Shown here: positions 42,389 through 54,013 of the stretch, in pieces
Numbering within the stretch: the stretch's first letter is position 1
Layout: each line of letters opens with the position of its first letter
Source: Citrobacter koseri
GTDB lineage: Bacteria; Pseudomonadota; Gammaproteobacteria; Enterobacterales; Enterobacteriaceae
Direction: 5' to 3'
DNA length: 64,000 nucleotides
Assembly: GCA_900446925.1 (NCBI GenBank)
Contig: UAVY01000001.1
Location: 434,001-498,000, forward strand
Made by a program: the position numbers and the translations under genes
Notes under the pieces: model-generated
Database searches by the model: none
Told to the model about the DNA's origin: nothing
The model's input: only the letters and a program-made list of their open reading frames with translations

Positions 42389-44542
42389 ATGATATTTAAA
42401 AATAACAAGATAATGCAGCTCTGGGTTCTCAGTCTGGCGACCGTCAGTACGACGACGCTTGCCAAAACGCAGGAGGAGACCATTCTGGTGACGCAAGGCG
42501 TCAGCCAGGAACCCACTGCGCCGGTGAAGGGAATGGTGGCGACCAAAACCCTGTCGGCAACCAAAACCTCCGCGGAGCTGGTAAAAACGCCGCAGTCCGT
42601 CTCCGTCGTTACCCGCGACCAGATGGACGCGCTGGACGCCACCTCCGTCTCCCAGGCACTGCGCTACACCGCCGGGGCATTTACGGAGTATCGCGGCTCA
42701 TCCAACCGTAACGATGAAGTGTTTGTACGCGGCTTCAGCTACGTTCCTAAATTCCTTGATGGTCTGAGCTTTGGCGCAACGGCGTCATCGCAAACCGGCA
42801 CCGTTGATCCGTGGCTGCTGGAGCGGGTAGAGCTGGTACGCGGCCCGGCTTCGGTTCTGTTTGGCCAGGTGAACCCCGGCGGGCTTATCAGCATGACCAG
42901 CAAACGCCCTACCAGCGAACCGATTCATAAGGTTCAGTTCAGCACCGGTAATCGCGATCTGGCGGAAGGCGCATTTGATTTCGGCGGCCCGCTGAGCGAT
43001 GACGGCCGGGTACTGTATCGCCTGAACGGGATCGCCCGCACTCAGCATAACCAGGTTGAAGACTATAAAGATTCGCGCGTCGCGATTGCTCCGGCTATCA
43101 CCTGGTATCCAAACGATCAAACCCGTTTCACGCTGCTGACCAGCTACCAGAAAGATCCCGATGCGGGCTACCGTAACTTCCTGCCTGCTTATGGCACCGT
43201 CACCAGCGCTAACGGAAAATATATTCCGCTCGATTTTAACGTCAGCGATCCTGATTACGATCAGTCATGGCGTGAGCAGACGATGGTGGGTTATGAGTTT
43301 GAACATCAGTTCAATGACATGATGACCTTCCGCCAGAATGCCCGCTATGCCAGCATTAAGCAAAAATACCGCTATCTGGTTTACTTCAACAGCAAACCGG
43401 AAAGCACGCTGCTCAGCCGTCGCGCCCAGCATGAGGAGCGTACGACCAATGAGTTTGGCATTGATAACCAACTGGAAGCACAGTTTGCGACCGCGCAGAT
43501 GAACCATACGCTGCTCGGCGGGCTGGATTACAAGTCCAGCAACGACAGGCAACTGTTAATGCGCGGTTCCGGCTCGCAGTACGATATGGACTGGACGCAC
43601 CCGGTTTATGGCGTAAACGTCGATGAAAGCACCTTCAGCACCGCCAGCCACGAACAGCAGAACCTCGATCAGATGGGCCTCTATTTGCAGGATCAGATGA
43701 GCTGGAACAACTGGGAGCTGCTGCTCTCCGGGCGCTATGACTGGACGGAAGTTCGCACCACCGATTACATCAACAGTGAGAAAACGCAGCAGAACGACAA
43801 CAAGTTCACCTGGCGTACCGGCTTGCTGTATGCCTTTGATTTCGGCCTCTCGCCGTACATCAGCTACAGCACCTCGGTAATGAGCCTAATCTGCAAAACC
43901 AACCGCGCGCCGGGCAGCGCGCCGTTTAAAACCCACTACCGTAAACAAACTGAAGTGGGCGTGAAGTATCAAGCCGGTGGATAACACGCCTGATGTCGCT
44001 GGCGTTATACGATCTCAAACAGAGCAATGTGTCCACTTACAACAGCACGCTGGGCTGGTTCGAAAACGCGGGGGAAGTGCGTTCCAAAAGGCGTGGAAGC
44101 GGAAATTCACTCTTCACTGTGGGATAGCGTCAACCTGATTGGCTCGTATACCTACACGGATGCGGAAACCGTCAACACCACGGTAGCGGGTACGGAAAGG
44201 GAAAACCCCTGCCCGTATTCCTGCCCACATGGCTTCCGCCTTCGCCAGTTATACCTTCCCCGGCGGCCGCTGAAAAGCCTGACGACCGGCGTGGGCGTGC
44301 GCTACATCGGCACCAGCTACGGCGATGCGAAAAACACCTTTAAAGTGCCGGCGGTGGATCTGTATGACGCGATGGTGAGCTACGAACTGGGAGAACTGAA
44401 CAGCAGCCTGAAAGGCGCAGCCGTACAGTTTAATGTCAATAATATCGCCGATACGAAATACGTGGCCTCTTGCGCCAGCGACACCGCCTGCTTCTATGGC
44501 GTAGGTCGCACGGTTACGGCAACAGTGAGCTATTCCTGGTAA
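42389..44542 (+). CDS. TonB-dependent siderophore receptor, FhuA/FoxA type (several apparent frameshifts)
   Basis: The N-terminal signal region (MIFKNNKIMQLWVLSLATVS) is followed by a TonB box (EETILVTQG). The plug has KTPQSVSVVTRDQMD and LLERVELVRGPASVLFGQVNPGG, and a barrel with an aromatic C-terminal residue (VTATVSYSW) follows. Plug and C-terminal cysteines (SCASDTACFYG) resemble FhuA/FoxA/FcuA, the hydroxamate-siderophore class, rather than FepA. Frame breaks cluster at 43880-43985, 44085 and 44200-44265; about 710 residues in all. Ligand unknown. ATG 42389 follows AAAAGGATGC. Confidence 0.82.
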
Positions 44543-44548
44543 GAAAGA

Positions 44549-44576
44549 TTCCCGGCAGCCAGGCGCTGCCGGGGAA
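44549..44576. terminator. Hairpin between the TonB receptor and ramA
   Basis: TTCCCGGCAGC (44549-44559) pairs with GCTGCCGGGGAA (44565-44576) around CAGGC. It lies between two convergent genes and probably serves as a bidirectional transcript end, though the U tract is poor. Confidence 0.6.
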
Positions 44577-44578
44577 AC

Positions 44579-44921
44579 TCAGTGCGTACGGCTGTGATTC
44601 TCTTTACGGTAGGCACCCGGCGGCTGATTAAAGGTTCGGGTGAAGATCCGCGTAAAGGTCTGCTGCGAATCAAAACCGTACTTCAGGCAGATGTCATACA
44701 CCCTTTGGTCAGTATCGCGTAAATCACGCGCCGCCAGCCGCAGCTTACGCTCCCGGATATAGCGCCCCAGACTCTCCCCTTTGTACTGCATAAACAGGCG
44801 TTGCAGATGCCATTTGGAGTACCCGGCGTGGCGGGCAATATCATCAATGCGCCAACGGTTGATTTAAATTATCATCAATCCACTCGACAATAGTGTCGAT
44901 TACCTGAGCGGAAATGGTCAT
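44579..44921 (-). CDS. ramA: Multidrug-resistance transcriptional activator RamA (one apparent frameshift)
   Basis: This 113-residue AraC/XylS protein of the MarA/SoxS/Rob group begins MTISAQVIDTIVEWIDD and has two helix-turn-helices, the second with RVYDICLKYGFDSQQTFTR. It activates acrAB, tolC and other marbox promoters. An extra G near 44850 (QPLRIDDIARHAG) breaks the frame; removal restores exactly the RamA length. It lies 29 bases downstream of romA, under the RamR operator. Confidence 0.95.
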
Positions 44922-44950
44922 CGTGCTCTCCCCCTCCGAAAAATGGTCGC

Positions 44951-46052
44951 TTATTCCCACCAGGCCGTAAACTGCTGGGTCGGATCGGCCAACATCACCG
45001 GTTCTCCCAGCGTCGGCGTCAGCAGACGGTAGCGTTTATGACGACTCGCCAGCGCCAGACGTTTATACGGATCGTCCCAGCTGTGTTTCGCCAGGACAAA
45101 ACGCCCGGCATGACCGGGTAAAATCGCTTTTTGCGCGCAGGTCCTGCGCCGCCTGCGCGGTCTCTTCCGGCATCATGTGAATGTATCGCCAGTCCCGGTC
45201 GTACTGACCGTTTTCCATGATGGCCAGATCGACTGAGCCGAACTGTTCTCCAATCGCCTTAAAATGCGGCCCGTAACCGGAGTCCCCGCTGTAATAAACC
45301 TTCTGCTCAGGCGTCTCAAACATAAAACTCGCCCACAGCGTCTGGTTACGTTTGAGCCCCCGACCAGAAAAATGGCGCGCGGGCAGGACGTGGATCAGCA
45401 GCGCGTCATCGATCCTGACGGACTGGTTCCAGTCGCGCTCGTCGATAATCCCGCCATTCATGCCCCAGTAGCGCAAATGCGATCCCACACCCAGCGGCGT
45501 AATGACCCGCTTAATCTTCGGCATCAGCGCTTTGATGGTGGCGTAGTCCAGATGGTCATAGTGATCGTGCGAGATGATCAGCAGGTCGATCTCCGGCATA
45601 TTTTGCGCCGTCCAGGGGTAGTCTCCGGCAAAGGCTTTATTCAGAAACGAAAACGGCGCCGCATAGCTGCTGAATACCGGGTCGATCAGAATGCGTTTTC
45701 CCGCCAGTTGCAGATACCAGGAGGAATGGCCCAGCCAGATGAGCGTGTCCCGATCGCGCGGTACGCTGGCGAGATCGGTGTTTACCAGCGGCAACGGTTG
45801 GGCAGGCCGCGCATTTTCACGTTTAGCGACCAGAAACTCCCACCATGCGGCGAGCATCCCCTTATCCCCGGTGTAACCGGGAGTGGGTAATTGATTATGA
45901 AACTGTCCATCACGATAGTGTGGAGACTGTTCCACCAGGCTCAGTTGAGCGCCCTGCGGCACCTGACCAAACCCGGCGTTAAGGACAAACGGCAGACTCG
46001 CTGTAGAAGCAATAAGCATAATAACAACCACACAAATTGTGAGACGCTTCAT
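44951..46052 (-). CDS. romA: RomA, metallo-beta-lactamase-fold protein (one apparent frameshift)
   Basis: This 366-residue protein has an N-terminal hydrophobic signal/anchor (MKRLTICVVVIMLIASTASL) and a metallo-beta-lactamase fold. The zinc motif is SHDHYDHLD, and later metal ligands are SGDSGYGPH and LPGHAGRF. It resembles UlaG/NAPE-PLD-like enzymes and is the RomA of the romA-ramA locus, originally linked to porin repression. Substrate unknown. An extra A near 45127 breaks the last 60 codons, which end FTAWWE. Confidence 0.9.
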
Positions 46053-46107
46053 ATCCTGATCCGAAAACGCGCCCCTTTCCGCTGGTTTGCGCGACTGTCA
46101 CTTGATT

Positions 46108-46127
46108 ATGAGTGAGTAAGCACTCAT
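46108..46127. promoter_or_regulatory. RamR operator
   Basis: ATGAGTG (46108-46114), AGTAAG, CACTCAT (46121-46127) is the ATGAGTG-N6-CACTCAT palindrome to which RamR binds in Salmonella and Klebsiella. It lies between romA and ramR, so RamR would control romA-ramA and itself. Confidence 0.9.
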
Positions 46128-46242
46128 TATAGAAAGCGAAGGAATCTCGTCAAGATGATTTTCAATCTTTGACATTCACCGTTGCGGCGCTGCAAAGAGC
46201 GTGTTTCAATCATGTTTTTTACATCATTAAGGGTAAAGTGTA

Positions 46243-46824
46243 GTGGCTCGTCCGAAGAGTGAAGACAAAAAACTGGCGTTACTGGAAGCCGCAACAAAAG
46301 CGATCGCGCAATCCGGCATTGCCGCCTCCACCGCCGTCATTGCTCGCAACGCAGGTGTTGCTGAGGGAACATTGTTTCGCTATTTCGCGACAAAAGATGA
46401 CTTAATCAACGAGCTTTATCTGCATTTGAAGCAGGATCTCTGCCAGTCGATGATGGCGAATCTGGACCGCTCAATCACCGACACCAGAACCATGACGCAC
46501 TTCATCTGGAACAGCTACATCAACTGGGGCCTGAACAACACTAACGGACACCGCACCATCCGCCAGCTTGCGGTTAGTGAGAAAATCACGAAAGAAACCG
46601 AGCAACTGGCGGACGATATGTTCCCGGAACTGCGCGATCTCTGCCATCGTTCGGTTCTGCCCATTTTCATGTCTGACGAATACCGCGCCTTTGGCGATGC
46701 CCTGTTCCTCACCCTGGCGGAAACCACGATGGAATTTGCCGCCCGCGATCCGGCCCACGCAAATGAGTACATCTCGCTGGGTTTTGAAGCGATGTGGCGC
46801 GCCCTCACCCGCGAGGAAAAATAA
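46243..46824 (+). CDS. ramR: TetR-family repressor RamR
   Basis: An uninterrupted 193-residue protein from GTG 46243, the known RamR length. The N-terminal helix-turn-helix contains [19 protein letters not shown], and a drug-binding C-terminal domain follows. It represses ramA; loss of function causes multidrug resistance through AcrAB overproduction. No inactivating change is visible, so the locus appears repressible. The stop overlaps the ybdF start in TAATG. Confidence 0.95.
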   Translation: MARPKSEDKKLALLEAATKAIAQSGIAASTAVIARNAGVAEGTLFRYFATKDDLINELYLHLKQDLCQSMMANLDRSITDTRTMTHFIWNSYINWGLNNTNGHRTIRQLAVSEKITKETEQLADDMFPELRDLCHRSVLPIFMSDEYRAFGDALFLTLAETTMEFAARDPAHANEYISLGFEAMWRALTREEK

Positions 46825-47191
46825 TGGACGCCAGACGCTGCATCGTTGTGCGAAACGCATCGCGCTCGAACTGCCTTTCACCGAACACTGCTGGCCGTTC
46901 GGCCCGGAGTTTGATGTCTTTAAAGTCGGCGGCAAGATATTCATGATCGTTTCAGAACAACGCGGCCGTCGGTTTGTGAACCTGAAGTCCGATCCACAGA
47001 AATCCCTGTTAAATCAGCAGATTTATCGCAGTATTGAACCCGGTTACCACATGAACAAAAAACACTGGATTTCCGTTTACGCAGGAGACGATATCACACC
47101 ATCGCTGCTCGCCGACCTGATCGGCGACTCCTGGAATCTGGTGGTGGATGGTCTGGCTAAAAAAGATCAAAAGCGTCTGCGCCCCACCTGA
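46824..47191 (+). CDS. ybdF: MmcQ/YjbR-family protein YbdF (one apparent frameshift)
   Basis: A 122-residue DUF419 protein with a CyaY-like fold. It carries [32 protein letters not shown] and [14 protein letters not shown]. One base is missing near 46832 in the N-terminal codons; restoring it gives the E. coli length of 122. The start overlaps the ramR stop, an unusual coupling of a core gene to an inserted regulator. Function unknown. Confidence 0.85.
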
Positions 47192-47311
47192 TTTATCGTT
47201 GATATCGATAAGTGTTTTCGCACTTTTCTCTCTTATCTTTTATGCGCTAACCCTGTACCCTGCTGGCACGAAAACGCACCCGCAGGGTATTAAAAAACAT
47301 CAGGAGTATTT

Positions 47312-47965
47312 ATGGATATCGTTTCTGTCGCCTTAAAACGCTACTCCACGAAGGCGTTCGATCCCAGCAAACAACTGACCGCAGACGAAGCGGAAAAACT
47401 CAAAACATTGCTGCAATATAGCCCTTCCAGCACCAACTCTCAGCCGTGGCATTTCATCGTCGCCAGCACCGAAGAAGGGAAAGCGCGCGTTTGCGAAATC
47501 CGCCGCCGGTAATTTCGTGTTTAACGAGCGCAAAATGCTGGATGCTTCCCATGTCGTCGTGTTTTGCGCAAAAACCGCAATGGACGACGCCTGGCTGGAT
47601 CGCGTTGTCGATCAGGAAGATGCCGATGGCCGTTTTGCCACGCCGGAAGCCAAAGCGGCAAATAACAAAGGCCGTCGCTTTTTCGCGATCTGCACCGCCG
47701 CGACCTGAAAGATGACGATCAGTGGATGGCGAAACAGGTATACCTGAACGTTGGCAACTTCCTGCTGGGCGTCGCCGCGATGGGTCTGGACGCCGTACCG
47801 ATTGAAGGCTTCAACGCCGCGGTTCTTGACGCTGAATTTGGCCTGAAAGAGAAAGGTTATACCAGCCTGGTCGTAGTGCCTGTCGGCCATCACAGCGTAG
47901 AAGATTTTAACGCTGCGCTGCCGAAATCCCGCCTGCCGCAGGAAACCACCCTGACGGAAGTCTGA
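47312..47965 (+). CDS. nfsB: Oxygen-insensitive NAD(P)H nitroreductase NfsB (two compensating apparent indels)
   Basis: FMN-dependent nitroreductase/dihydropteridine reductase of 217 residues. It begins [20 protein letters not shown], with FMN-binding [13 protein letters not shown] and the end [13 protein letters not shown]. An extra T near 47500 and a missing base near 47685 shift the middle and then restore the frame. A CAGGAG ribosome site precedes ATG 47312. In E. coli it is MarA/SoxS-controlled, which fits its nearness to ramA here, but I did not identify a marbox. Confidence 0.92.
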
Positions 47966-47973
47966 TTTCTTGT

Positions 47974-48055
47974 TATGCCGGATGGCGGCTGCGCCTTATC
48001 CGGCCTACGGAGCACACATTATTGTAGGCCCGGTAAGCGTAGCGCCACCGGGCAT
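47974..48055. repeat. REP/BIME element after nfsB
   Basis: Two opposed REP units: TGCCGGATGGCGGCTGCGCC with TTATCCGGCCTACGG, then GTAGGCCCGGTAAGCGTAGC with GCCACCGGGC. It lies between convergent nfsB and the XRE regulator gene. Confidence 0.9.
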
Positions 48056-48056
48056 T

Positions 48057-48923
48057 TTACTGCTTATCCAGCCACGCCAGCGCCTGTTCTCCGGCCTCAT
48101 CCATCGGTAAATACACCAACAACCGGGAGCCATTACGCGGTGCGGAATACCAGTACATCTGCTGCAAACTAAAACGCCCTAACCGGGGATGGAGAAAATT
48201 CTTCACCTGGTTTTCCACGCCACGCACTTCATAACGCTGATGCCATAACGCTTCAAACTCAGAAGATGCGGCGAAAAAGCGCGCCAGTTTATTTTCCCAC
48301 CCCCGGATCGCCACGGTGTTCCGCCATTGCCGCACGGAAATAAGAGACAAACGTCGGCAGCACGTCGCGGTTTTCTATGCGGCTGCGCCAGGTTTCGTTG
48401 GTGAGGTAGAGGTAAATACAGTTGCGATCGTCATCCGGGATCGTGGCAAAATCCACGCCCATCAGCCGACAAAAACTCTCATTCCACGCCACAATATCAA
48501 AATTAGGTTTCTGAATGCTGGCTGGCTGCGGCATCAGGCTGTCAAGCATACGGCGGGTTCCCGCACTGATCCCCTCGCACACGGTGATCTGCGTCGATTC
48601 CGGCGGCGTCAGCCCGGCCAGTACAAACAGGTGTCGGGTTTCCAGCGGGCTGCATTGCAGCGCATTCGCAACGCCAACCAGTACCGACTCAGAGGGATTC
48701 ACTTCCCGCCCCTGTTCCAGCCAGGTGTACCAGGTCACGCCAACTTCCGCCAGCATCGCCACCTCTTCGCGGCGCAGACCGGGCGTTCGCCGCCGACCGA
48801 CGCGCGGCAGCCCCATACGTTGCGGATCGAGGCTTTCCCGCCGGGCGCGTAAAAATGCGCCGAGCTGCTTCCGGTTGTCTGCGGTTGCATCACCGTGGGC
48901 TCACGTCGCGTCATCACCGTCAT
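48057..48923 (-). CDS. XRE-family regulator with MmyB-like ligand domain (two apparent indels)
   Basis: About 288 residues. The N-terminal Cro/CI-type helix-turn-helix has PGLRREEVAMLAEVGVTWY and YTWLEQGREVNPSES; the C-terminal MmyB-like PAS domain has VAWNESFCRLMGVDF and the end LGRFSLQQMYWYSAP. ATG 48923 follows GGAGGTAAT. One base is missing near 48880, and an extra G near 48303 splits the ligand domain. It is divergent from an MFS pump, so it is probably its local regulator. Ligand unknown. Confidence 0.8.
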
Positions 48924-48948
48924 ATTACCTCCAGCATGGTAGTACCAA

Positions 48949-48972
48949 TACCAGTATAATCAGGAACTGGTA
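48949..48972. promoter_or_regulatory. Putative operator/promoter for the divergent XRE-MFS pair
   Basis: TACCAG (48949-48954) and CTGGTA (48967-48972) form an inverted repeat that encloses TATAAT (48955-48960), a consensus -10 element for the + strand. A repressor bound here would block the MFS promoter. The -35 is weak. Confidence 0.5.
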
Positions 48973-49030
48973 CCCGTTTAATTCTTCAGTAATGCTACGT
49001 CCATCTGTTGAATGACGCAATGGAGTTACC

Positions 49031-50469
49031 ATGAATACGTCAGTCGTTTCACTCAGTCGCACCGGGCTATCGCTCTTGCTGACAGGCCAAATGCTGCCGC
49101 TTATTGATACATCGATTACCAACGTCGCCCTGGAGTCCATTACCCGGTCTTTACAGGCGACAACGACGCAACTGGAGTTAATTGTCGCCCTCTATGGGAT
49201 TACGTTCGCGGTCTGTCTGGCGCTGGGGAGCAAGCTCGGCGATAACTACGGTCGCCGCCGCCTGTTTATGTGGGGAGTCGCATTCTTTGGCGTCGCCTCC
49301 CTGCTCTGCGGTCTGGCGAATTCTATTCACATGCTGCTGGGCGCCCGTATTTTTGCAGGGGGCTGGCGCGGCGTTGATCGTGCCGCAAATTCTCGCCACG
49401 CTTCACGTCACGCTAAAAGGAAGCGCGCACGCAAAGGCCATCAGTTTGTATGGCGGTATTGGCGGCATTGCCTTTATCGTCGGTCAAATGGGCGGTGGCT
49501 GGCTGGTCTCGGCGGATATCGCCGGGCTTGGCTGGCGCAACGCATTTTTTATTAATGTCCCGGTCTGCCTTCTGGTACTGGCATTCAGCCGCCGCTACGT
49601 TCCCGAAACGGCCAGCGAAACTCGCGCTGACATCGACTGGTTGGGCACCGTCTGTCTGGCCGCCATCCTCTGCTGCCTGCTTTTTCCTATGGCGCTAGGG
49701 CCAGAAACCGGCTGGCCCTGGCAGGCTCAGGCGGCGCTATTTGCCATTCTCCCGCTGGGATGGTGGATGCGTAAAAATGCGCTCCGGCAGGAGCTGCGCC
49801 ACCAGCACCCGCTTCTGCCGCCGCGCCTGTTACGGCTGACCAGCATCCGTTTCGGCATTCTGATCGCATTGCTGTTTTTTAGCGCCATGGTCAGGTTTTA
49901 TGTTCTGTATGGCGCTGACTCTGCAAATGGGTCTGGGGATGGCGCCGTGGGAATCCGGCAACAGCTTTATCGCCCTCGGCGCGGCCTATTTCATCTCGGC
50001 CTGCTACGCACCGCGATTGATTGCGCGTTACAGCATGGGGCGTATTCTGTTGATGGGTCTGGCGATTCAGATAGTCGGCTTAGCCGGGTTAATGATGACC
50101 TTCTGGCATTCGGGCATGCAAACATCCACCTTCGCGCTGGCGCCGGCAACGGCCCTGATAGGTTATGGACAGGCGCTGATCGTGAACAGCTTTTATCGTA
50201 TCGGCATGCGCGATATCAGCACGCAGGATGCCGGAGCCGGAAGCGCCATTTTAAGCACGTTGCAGCAAGCCACATTGGGGCTTGGCCCGGCGGTGCTGGG
50301 GGCGTTATTTTTGCATCTGCAACACAATAGTCACGGCGATTATACACAGTCGGTGATCGGTTTTCTGGCCGTCGAAGCCGCCATGATGCTCAGTCTGGTT
50401 CTGGCGACATTATGGTTTCGCCGCGCATTGAATATCAATGCAACCCGCCCCTGTATGGCGTCAAAATAG
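49031..50469 (+). CDS. MFS transporter, 14-helix DHA2 drug-efflux type (two apparent frameshifts)
   Basis: About 478 residues, beginning MNTSVVSLSRTGLSLLLTG. The first helix carries LPLIDTSITNVAL, like the DHA2 motif LDxTIVNVALP. Motif A is GSKLGDNYGRRRLF and motif C-like GAGAALIVPQIL. Extra T residues near 49353 and 49895 split it. It probably exports a toxic compound by proton antiport; substrate unknown. It is inserted between nfsB and ybdG relative to E. coli. Confidence 0.8.
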
Positions 50470-50533
50470 CAAACCTGCATCGTGCAATTTGCATAATATC
50501 CGCACAGCGGTCATCATAGACCGCTGTTTATAA

Positions 50534-51789
<1,256 letters not shown>

Positions 51790-51791
51790 TA

Positions 51792-52772
51792 TCAGGTACT
51801 GGCGCGGGAAATATAGCCGCCAGTCCATCATCACCCTTTCGGTTGACGCATCCGGGTGTTCAATCCGGTTCAGCAGCAGCCCGACCGCTTTACGGCCAAT
51901 ATCGCGGGAAGGCTGCTCGATAGTGGTCAGTTGCGGGGAGACCATCTCCGCCAGTTCCGTACCGTCAAAACCCACGACGGCGATATCCTGCGGGATGCGC
52001 AATCCGGCGTTGGCAATGGCGCGCATGGCGCCTGCCGCCAGAGTATCCGATACCGCAAAAACCGCATCCGGGCGCGTTTCTGCCGCCAGCAAAACGTCCA
52101 TCGCCGCCATTCCGGCGCTGGAACTCAGTTCGCTGGCATACTCTACCGCCTGATAATCCAGAGACCAGGCATGAAGCGCCGCCTTATACCCCCGCTCCCT
52201 CAGACGCGCATATTTATAGCTTAAGTCATGGTTGATCAGCGCAATCCGCTGATACCCCTTTTCGACCAGATGGGAGATGACCGACTGTGCGGCATCAACG
52301 TCATTGATCCCCACACAGGAGACCGCGCCTTTATCGGCGTATTCCGCGCACTGCACCCACGGCGCATCGCCGATCATGGTGGTCAGCTCCGGTAATTTTG
52401 AAAACGCGTCCATAGTGATAATGCCATCGACAATTTTCCCCGAGAGCAGTTTCAGCGCCGATTTTGAACGCGCCATATCCGAGCCTGAATTACACAGCAG
52501 AATGCGATACCCGTTTTTCTCCGCCTCTTCTTCAATGCCCTTCACCACTTCTGCGCAAAAAGGGTCGCAATATTTGAAACCATCACTAGAATCATTGAAC
52601 TGCGCGCGGTGCGAAGCTGGCGCGCCAGCAGGTTGGGCTGATAGTTACTTTCCTTGATGGCTTGCAGCACGCGCTCGCGGTTTTTGGCTTTGACGGTATC
52701 ACTGTTATTGAGCACGCGTGATACCGTCGCCACCGACACACCGGCGAGCTGGGCGATTTTTTGAATAGACAT
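51792..52772 (-). CDS. LacI/GalR-family repressor (two apparent indels)
   Basis: About 326 residues. The N-terminal helix-turn-helix (MSIQKIAQLAGVSVATVSRV) with hinge (YQPNLLARQLRT) is followed by a periplasmic-binding-like domain (CVGINDVDAAQSVISHLVEKG, IAVVGFDGTELAEMVSP). A base is missing near 52560, and an extra base near 51815 would otherwise extend the C-terminus; corrected stop is 51792-51794. It is downstream of and parallel to the dehydrogenase-isomerase-permease genes and probably binds the paired palindromes at 56326-56369. Confidence 0.85.
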
Positions 52773-52849
52773 AACGGCGACACATCCTGCGGTTTGCGCT
52801 TTGTGTTGAGGCTACCATAAAATCGCCCTCCGGCGAACCGGGCGAAGGT

Positions 52850-54013
52850 TTACCGCATCACGCTCACCCACCGCTGGTGTTGATGGCTTTTCACAATGGC
52901 GTCAATGATATACATCACGTCAGCACCGTCCGCGAACGAGGCAAAACGACGCACCTCCGGCGCGGGCATTTTTCCTGCCTGCACCGCAAGATAAAACTGC
53001 TGCATCAATGTTTTTAAAGGCATCCGGCCAGCCCTCCAATATGCCCACCGGGAAAGTGCGCGCTGCCAGCCACATCCGCGTTCATTAATCCGGGATCGTC
53101 CGTCAGGATCTGATTCGCCTGCTGCCGGGTGGCCGATCCACAGCTGCTGCGGCACTTCCTGATCCCAGGCCCAGCGAACAGTGACTGCCGTTAATCTCAA
53201 ATGTCAGCTGGTTTTTCCGCCCGGCGCTCACCTGTGAAACGCTGAAACAGCCTTTGCTGCCGTCATCAAAACGTACCAGCACCGCGCCTCCTGTCTTCCG
53301 TGCTGACCGGTTTATCTACCCACTGGCGTTCCGTGAGCGGCTGAGTAAACGTCGAGCCCCCTTCCACGCTGGCCTTACGCGTTGGCCAGACCGTGGCAAG
53401 ATCCGCCATCACCTCCACAATCCGCTTTCCAGTAACAAACTGCACCGTGTCGCACCCCAGTGTGAACCGATATCCGCCACCGCGCGTGAGCTCCCGCCAA
53501 GCGCGGGGTCTACGCGCCAGTTATAGTCGGTTTCCAGTAGCATCCAGTCCTGCAAATAACTGCCCTGCACGGAAAACTGCCGCCCGACGCTCCCGGCGCG
53601 TACCATGCTGGCGGCCTGCTGCACCATCGCAAACTGCCGGTAGACAAAACTCACGCCATGCACCACCCCCGCCTGCTCCGCCAGCGCGGCCAGTTCACGC
53701 GCTTCATCCGGCGTCATGCAGAGCGGTTTTTCGGAGAACAACCAGACAACCCCCGCCCGCAACACCTGGCGATTGATGTCGGCATGAAGGTGGTTTGGCG
53801 TGCAGTTGTGTACCACCCTGCAATCCCGGATGCGCCAGTAATGCCTCCACGCCTGCCGTAAGCGTGCGGAACGTTTAACGCCCGGGCTTTCTCCTGCGCC
53901 TTCTCCCAGCGAACTGTCGCAAAGCGCAACCACCGATACGTTTCCCGGTCGGCGCAAGGCTTCAATATGCGCAGGCCAATAAACCCGGTTCCGATAATGC
54001 CAACCTGAATCAT
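52850..54013 (-). CDS. Gfo/Idh/MocA-family NAD(P) oxidoreductase (several apparent indels)
   Basis: About 385 residues. The N-terminal Rossmann motif is [10 protein letters not shown], then [28 protein letters not shown] (the conserved EKP) and the substrate-domain signature ADIGSHW. Breaks lie near 53965, 53880, 53825, 53450 and 53030-53300. The family oxidises or reduces sugars or cyclitols. Its ATG 54013 overlaps the stop of the upstream isomerase, so the two are cotranscribed and probably act in one pathway. Substrate unknown. Confidence 0.82.

Noticed and set aside
42389..44542. Naming the TonB receptor foxA or fhuA
   Set aside because: Similarity is at subfamily level only. The plug and C-terminal cysteine loop fit several hydroxamate receptors, so the ligand cannot be set from sequence alone.
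47974..48055. Repeated GC-rich palindromes as a CRISPR or novel repeat family
   Set aside because: They match the standard REP/BIME consensus of enterobacteria and have no regular spacers.
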